From assembly GCA_031826515.1 (NCBI GenBank), contig CP134536.1:124001-188000 (forward strand): a DNA stretch of 64,000 nt, given 5' to 3'. Made by a program: the position numbers and the translations under genes. This document shows positions 60,089 through 64,000 of this stretch, in pieces; the first letter of the stretch is position 1; each line of letters starts with the position of its first letter. A model generated the notes under the pieces. It saw only the letters and a program-made list of their open reading frames with translations. It searched no databases and was not told the DNA's origin. This DNA comes from Flavobacteriaceae bacterium HL-DH10. GTDB taxonomy: Bacteria; Bacteroidota; Bacteroidia; Flavobacteriales; Flavobacteriaceae.

Positions 60089-62602
60089 TTACGACCAAGC
60101 CTTCGGCATTTTTTGGTCTCTCATTGGCACAAACACTAAGTTATCATCTGTATCATCAGAATTAACAAAATGCTTGAAACGTTTTGCCATATTTGGATCT
60201 TCAATGGCTTGTTTCCACTCACATTCATATTTATTAACAAGTCCTTGCATTTCGGCATCTAAATCTTCAGCAATTCCTAAAGAATCTTCAATAACAACTT
60301 GTTTTAAATACTCAATACCGCCTTCTAATTTATCTAACCAAGGCGCTGTTCTTACTAAAGGACCAGCAGTTCTGATGTAAAACATTAAAAATCGATCTAA
60401 ATATTTAACAGCCGTTTCATCATCTAATTGTTCTGCAAAAAGAACAGCATGCTTTGGTGTAGCTCCACCATTTCCACATACATATAAATTCCATCCACCA
60501 TCAACAGCAATTAATCCAAAATCTTTACCTCTGGCTTCTGCACATTCTCTAATACATCCTGAAACACCTCCTTTTAATTTGTGTGGCGAGCGCAAACCTC
60601 TATATCTATTTTCAATCTCTATAGCAAAAGTGACGCTTTCGTGCATGCCGTAACGACACCATGTAGAACCTACACAACTTTTAACCGTTCGTAAGGACTT
60701 ACCATAAGCGTGTCCACTTTCAAAACCAGCATCGATTAAATCTTTCCAAATTAATGGCAACTCGTGTAATTGTGCTCCAAATAAATCGATACGTTGACCA
60801 CCAGTAATTTTAGTATACAAATCATACTTTTTCGCAACCTCACCAATCACAATTAATTTATCGGGGGTAATTTCTCCGCCTGGAATTCTTGGAACCACAG
60901 AATAGGTGCCGTTACGTTGAATGTTTGCTAAAAAACGATCGTTTGTATCTTGAATACCTACTTGACGATTAGGGGTTTCCATAGTAATACTGGCAAAAAT
61001 AGAAGCCACTAAAGGTTTACAGGTTTCGCAACCATGACCTTCTCCAAATAAGTTTAACGTTTCATCGTAATCTTTTACCTGGTTGACTTTTATAAGATCG
61101 TACAACTCTTGTCTGTTAAAGTTAAAGTGCTCACAAATAGTTTCTTTAACCTCTTTACCTAAAGATTTTAATGTTTCATTTACCAAATCGGCTACCATAG
61201 GTTTACAGCCTCCACACCCAGTTGTTGCTTTAGTTTTAGTTACAACATCACCAAAATTTTGACTCTCACCATCGGTAATAGAACAACATATATCGCCTTT
61301 AGTAACACTTTCGCACGAACATACTTGAGCGGTATCTGGCAAATCTAAAGCACTACCAAATGAAGAACCGCCTTCACTTGCTGGTAAAATTAACTCAGCA
61401 GGATTCTCAGGAATTGCCATGCCATTTAAATATATTTGGTGCAACATATTATAATCGGATGCATCACCAACTAAAATACCACCTAGCAACGATTTTCCAT
61501 CAAGACTCACATTAATACGCTTGTACAAATGCTTTGTTTTATCTTCAAAAATAACAGAATGTCCTTTTGAAGCAGGCATAAAAGGCTCGCCAAAACTAGC
61601 AACATCTACACCAATTAACTTTAATTTTGTTGACATATCAATATCACCAGGCATAATCACTGCTTCGTTACCTAAAATTTGGTTTACTGCAACACCAGCC
61701 ATGTCATAACCAGGAGCCACTAACCCATATATCATTTGATTGTACAAAGCAACTTCTCCAATGGCATAAATCTCTGGATCTGATGTTTGCATTTTATTAT
61801 TGACAACAATTCCTCCACGAACGCCCATTTCTAAATCGCAAGTTTTTCCCAACTCATCTCTTGGACGAATTCCTGCTGAAACAATTAGCATATCAACTTC
61901 TAAAACATCATCTTCTCCAAACTCCATAGCTGTAATTGCATCATCTCCTAAAATTTGGTTTGTTGCTTTACTTAAATGAATATTTAATCCAATAGATTCT
62001 AATTTTAATTGCAATACTTGGCTACTTCTTGAATCTAATTGTCTTGGCATTAATTTAGGAGCAAACTCAACAATATGAGGCTCTAACCCCATATCCATAA
62101 CGGCTTTACCTGCTTCTAAACCTAATAAACCGCCACCCAAAACAGCTGCTTTGGCATTGGGGTTTTTCGCTTTAAGTTTTGCAGCATAAGCTAGCATACC
62201 TTCTAGATCTTCAATCGTTCTGTATACAAAAACACCTTCTTTTTCTACACCTTTAATATTAGGAACAAAAGGCGAAGACCCTGTTGCTAATACCAAATAA
62301 TCATAGGTATATTCATCTTCTGTAGATGTTGTAATTGTTTTTGAAGAGCGATGAATATCTGTTATACGTACATTGGTTATTAATTCAATACCATGATCTT
62401 CATACCAAGATCTTGGAGCCATTTCTAAAGCTACTGCATCTTGATTTTCAAAGAATTCACTTAAATGAACACGATCGTAAGCAGGTCTTGGCTCCTCACC
62501 AAAAACCGTCACTTTATATTGACTACTAGTTGATTCGGCTACAAACTTTTCACAAAATTTATACCCAACCATTCCATTACCTATGACAAGAATTTTTTTC
62601 AT
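60089..62602 (-). CDS. nirB: Nitrite reductase large subunit NirB
   Basis: 837 residues, cytoplasmic NADH nitrite reductase. FAD/NAD part: VIGNGMVGYKFCEKF, LATGSSPFVP and AVLGGGLLGLEAGKAV. Two BFD-like [2Fe-2S] segments follow: VCSCESVTKGD...GCGGCKPMV and, weaker, GHGCETCKPLV. The siroheme/[4Fe-4S] part has VKSCVGSTWCRYG and GCIRECAEARGKDFG. It shares the flavin fold with the C-terminal half of the NasA fusion. First gene of nirBD, with a motif-1 promoter 25 bp upstream. Confidence 0.95.
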   Translation of the reverse strand: MKKILVIGNGMVGYKFCEKFVAESTSSQYKVTVFGEEPRPAYDRVHLSEFFENQDAVALEMAPRSWYEDHGIELITNVRITDIHRSSKTITTSTEDEYTYDYLVLATGSSPFVPNIKGVEKEGVFVYRTIEDLEGMLAYAAKLKAKNPNAKAAVLGGGLLGLEAGKAVMDMGLEPHIVEFAPKLMPRQLDSRSSQVLQLKLESIGLNIHLSKATNQILGDDAITAMEFGEDDVLEVDMLIVSAGIRPRDELGKTCDLEMGVRGGIVVNNKMQTSDPEIYAIGEVALYNQMIYGLVAPGYDMAGVAVNQILGNEAVIMPGDIDMSTKLKLIGVDVASFGEPFMPASKGHSVIFEDKTKHLYKRINVSLDGKSLLGGILVGDASDYNMLHQIYLNGMAIPENPAELILPASEGGSSFGSALDLPDTAQVCSCESVTKGDICCSITDGESQNFGDVVTKTKATTGCGGCKPMVADLVNETLKSLGKEVKETICEHFNFNRQELYDLIKVNQVKDYDETLNLFGEGHGCETCKPLVASIFASITMETPNRQVGIQDTNDRFLANIQRNGTYSVVPRIPGGEITPDKLIVIGEVAKKYDLYTKITGGQRIDLFGAQLHELPLIWKDLIDAGFESGHAYGKSLRTVKSCVGSTWCRYGMHESVTFAIEIENRYRGLRSPHKLKGGVSGCIRECAEARGKDFGLIAVDGGWNLYVCGNGGATPKHAVLFAEQLDDETAVKYLDRFLMFYIRTAGPLVRTAPWLDKLEGGIEYLKQVVIEDSLGIAEDLDAEMQGLVNKYECEWKQAIEDPNMAKRFKHFVNSDDTDDNLVFVPMRDQKMPKAWS

Positions 62603-62619
62603 ATCTACGTATTTTGAAG

Positions 62620-62656
62620 CAAAAATAAGTATAAATACTTAATTTTATATACGTAG
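62620..62656. promoter_or_regulatory. Motif-1 operator, -7 box and ACGTA element at the nirB promoter
   Basis: AAGTATAAATACTT at 62627-62640 abuts the minus-strand -7 box TATTTTTG (62627-62620). Just upstream, TATATACGTAG (62646-62656) is identical to 11 bp of the nrtA upstream repeat. Confidence 0.75.
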
Positions 62657-62768
62657 ATTAATTATTTTTATGTTGCAATACGATTATTGTAGATTTCGCA
62701 AATTCAGACTATCTAAATTCAATATTAAACAAAAAAGAACAGTAATAAATACCATAAATAAAGAAAAA

Positions 62769-64000
62769 CTAAGTAGTACTAATAGTAACAATAACACTCT
62801 TAGATGCTGGTGTTTTAGCAGTATGCGCAAAACTATCTAGTGGCACAAGCACATTAGTTTCTGGGAAATAGGTAGCACAACAGTTTTTTGGAATATCGTA
62901 GCCTACCACTTTAAAATTATTAGCAACTCTAATAATACCATTGAATTCCGACTTTAAATTTACAACTTGTTGCTCCTTTAAATTACGTAGTTTTATATCG
63001 TCTCGATTCATAAAAACGATGCGTCTTTCATTAAAAACACCTCGATATCTATCATTTAAACCATAAATAGTGGTGTTAAATTGATCGTGACTACGTATGG
63101 TCATCATAATTAATTCGTCATCTTTCAGCTTCCAAGAAGGAAGTTTATTGATTGAAAAATTGGCTTTCTCCGTTTTTGTTTTGAATTTCCTTTTCCGTGC
63201 GCCATTAGGTAAATAAAATCCTGACGGATTTTTTATTCTTTTATTATAATCATCAAATCCATCAACAACCTCAGCAATATCATCTCGAACTAAATTATAA
63301 TCATCTTTATATTGTAGCCAGTTAATCTTAGAATACGTCTTTAAAGTTGCATTTGCTATACCACAAACTACAGCCACTTCACTTAACAATTTATTCGAAC
63401 AAGGCTCTAAAACACCTTTAGTAGAAGAGACAACACCCATAGAATTCTCAACACTTTGAATTTGCAGTCCTGTTTTTTGATAATCTTTTTCTGTGCGCCC
63501 TAAACAAGGAAAAATCAAGGCTTCATTTCCAGTAACTACATGTGAACGATTTAGTTTTGTACTTACATGCACCGTTAAGTTACAATTAGCTATAGCTTGT
63601 GCTGCATATCCTGTATCTGGCACTGCCGAAATAAAATTTCCACCCAACCCAAAAAAGACTTTTGCCTTTTTCTCGTACATAGCTTTTATAGCATCAATAA
63701 CAGAATACCCATGCTTTATGGTTGGCTTAAATCCATACTTAGCTTCAATTTTATCTAAAAATGCTTGTGGTGACGATTCCCAAATACCTACTGTTCTATC
63801 ACCTTGAACATTGGAATGCCCACGAACCGGACAAGTTCCAGCACCTTCTTTACCAATACTTCCTTTTAATAGTAAAAGGTTTACTAATTCTCGAATATTA
63901 TCGACTGCATTTTCATGCTGAGTTAAACCCATTGCCCAACAAATAATAATCTTATTTTTATTCAGAATTAAATCAAACGCCTCGTCAAAAACAGCTTGAG
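62769..64000 (-). CDS. FdhF/YdeP-family molybdopterin oxidoreductase, C-terminal part (truncated by window edge)
   Basis: The frame is open to the window end (..IIICWAMGLTQHENAV..), so the N-terminal [4Fe-4S]/Mo region is missing; 410 residues are visible. Blocks: CPVRGHSNVQGDRTVGIWES, KVFFGLGGNFISAVPDT, NRSHVVTGNEALIFPCLGRT and YFPETNVLVPLDSFA, typical of the YdeP group of formate-dehydrogenase-like proteins whose reaction is not well defined. It is upstream of nirB on the same strand, with the nirB promoter between. Confidence 0.85.
   Translation of the reverse strand, partial: QAVFDEAFDLILNKNKIIICWAMGLTQHENAVDNIRELVNLLLLKGSIGKEGAGTCPVRGHSNVQGDRTVGIWESSPQAFLDKIEAKYGFKPTIKHGYSVIDAIKAMYEKKAKVFFGLGGNFISAVPDTGYAAQAIANCNLTVHVSTKLNRSHVVTGNEALIFPCLGRTEKDYQKTGLQIQSVENSMGVVSSTKGVLEPCSNKLLSEVAVVCGIANATLKTYSKINWLQYKDDYNLVRDDIAEVVDGFDDYNKRIKNPSGFYLPNGARKRKFKTKTEKANFSINKLPSWKLKDDELIMMTIRSHDQFNTTIYGLNDRYRGVFNERRIVFMNRDDIKLRNLKEQQVVNLKSEFNGIIRVANNFKVVGYDIPKNCCATYFPETNVLVPLDSFAHTAKTPASKSVIVTISTT

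Noticed and set aside
63493-63807. Plus-strand frame of 104 codons opposite the YdeP-like gene
   Set aside because: Antisense shadow of a conserved molybdoenzyme.

Overview
The window looks like the chromosome of a marine-type member of Bacteroidota (Flavobacteriaceae). It is AT-rich (about one third GC by eye). Intergenic regions carry Bacteroidota-type -7 boxes (TAnnTTTG) instead of Shine-Dalgarno/sigma70 signals, lipoproteins have Bacteroidota-style N-termini, and gene content matches that group (alginate-export-type porin, split YeeE/YedE proteins, four-helix-bundle insertion, DUF4202, flavobacterial palindromic repeats). No rRNA, tRNA, CRISPR array or replication origin was seen.

Layout: 1-2.6 kb holds the end of a LacI regulator and a hexuronate pair (uxuA plus an SDR oxidoreductase). 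2.8-8.5 kb is a nitrate-type ABC transporter (nrtA, nrtB, two ATPases) with an outer-membrane porin. 8.9-12.5 kb is an operon of globin, one-haem lipoprotein, small membrane protein, flavin/2Fe-2S reductase and pentahaem cytochrome. 12.7-13.5 kb is an Fnr-type regulator. 13.7-19.9 kb is a periplasmic nitrate reductase operon (napD, napA, duplicated napB, tetrahaem cytochrome, NrfC-like and NrfD-like subunits, no napC). 20.2-30 kb has an OmpP1/FadL protein, a 12-haem cytochrome and, divergently, a PsrABC-like molybdoenzyme followed by two half-size YeeE/YedE proteins and two membrane rhodaneses that lack the catalytic Cys but share a Lys-rich EGGC tail. 30.1-37.2 kb is a molybdenum cofactor operon with a short ModE and a ModE-like operator. 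37.3-44.2 kb is phenylalanine/tyrosine catabolism. 44.5-51 kb is assimilatory nitrate reduction (NasA fused to a NasB-like part, a rubredoxin fusion, NarK). 51.3-55.6 kb is an array of co-oriented gene cassettes separated by attC-like palindromes, one of them interrupted by a frameshifted IS110-family element. 55.7-64 kb has a NarL/NarX-like two-component system, RidA, a frameshifted DUF4202 gene, nirBD and the end of a YdeP-like molybdoenzyme.

How it fits together: nitrate enters by NrtABCD or NarK, is reduced by the NasA fusion and then by NirBD to ammonium. In parallel Nap reduces nitrate in the periplasm, and the Psr-like enzyme probably handles a sulfur compound. The globin operon probably removes NO. 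All the molybdoenzymes depend on the cofactor operon in the middle of the window. Two recurrent 14-bp dyads tie this together. AAGTAnnnnTACTT lies at six promoters (nrtA, globin, fnr, nasA, narK, nirB), in most of them abutting the -7 box. A TGAC/TRAC-type Fnr-like dyad lies 31-33 bp upstream of the -7 box of four promoters (nap, OmpP1, 12-haem cytochrome, psr). The regulator assignments are inference.
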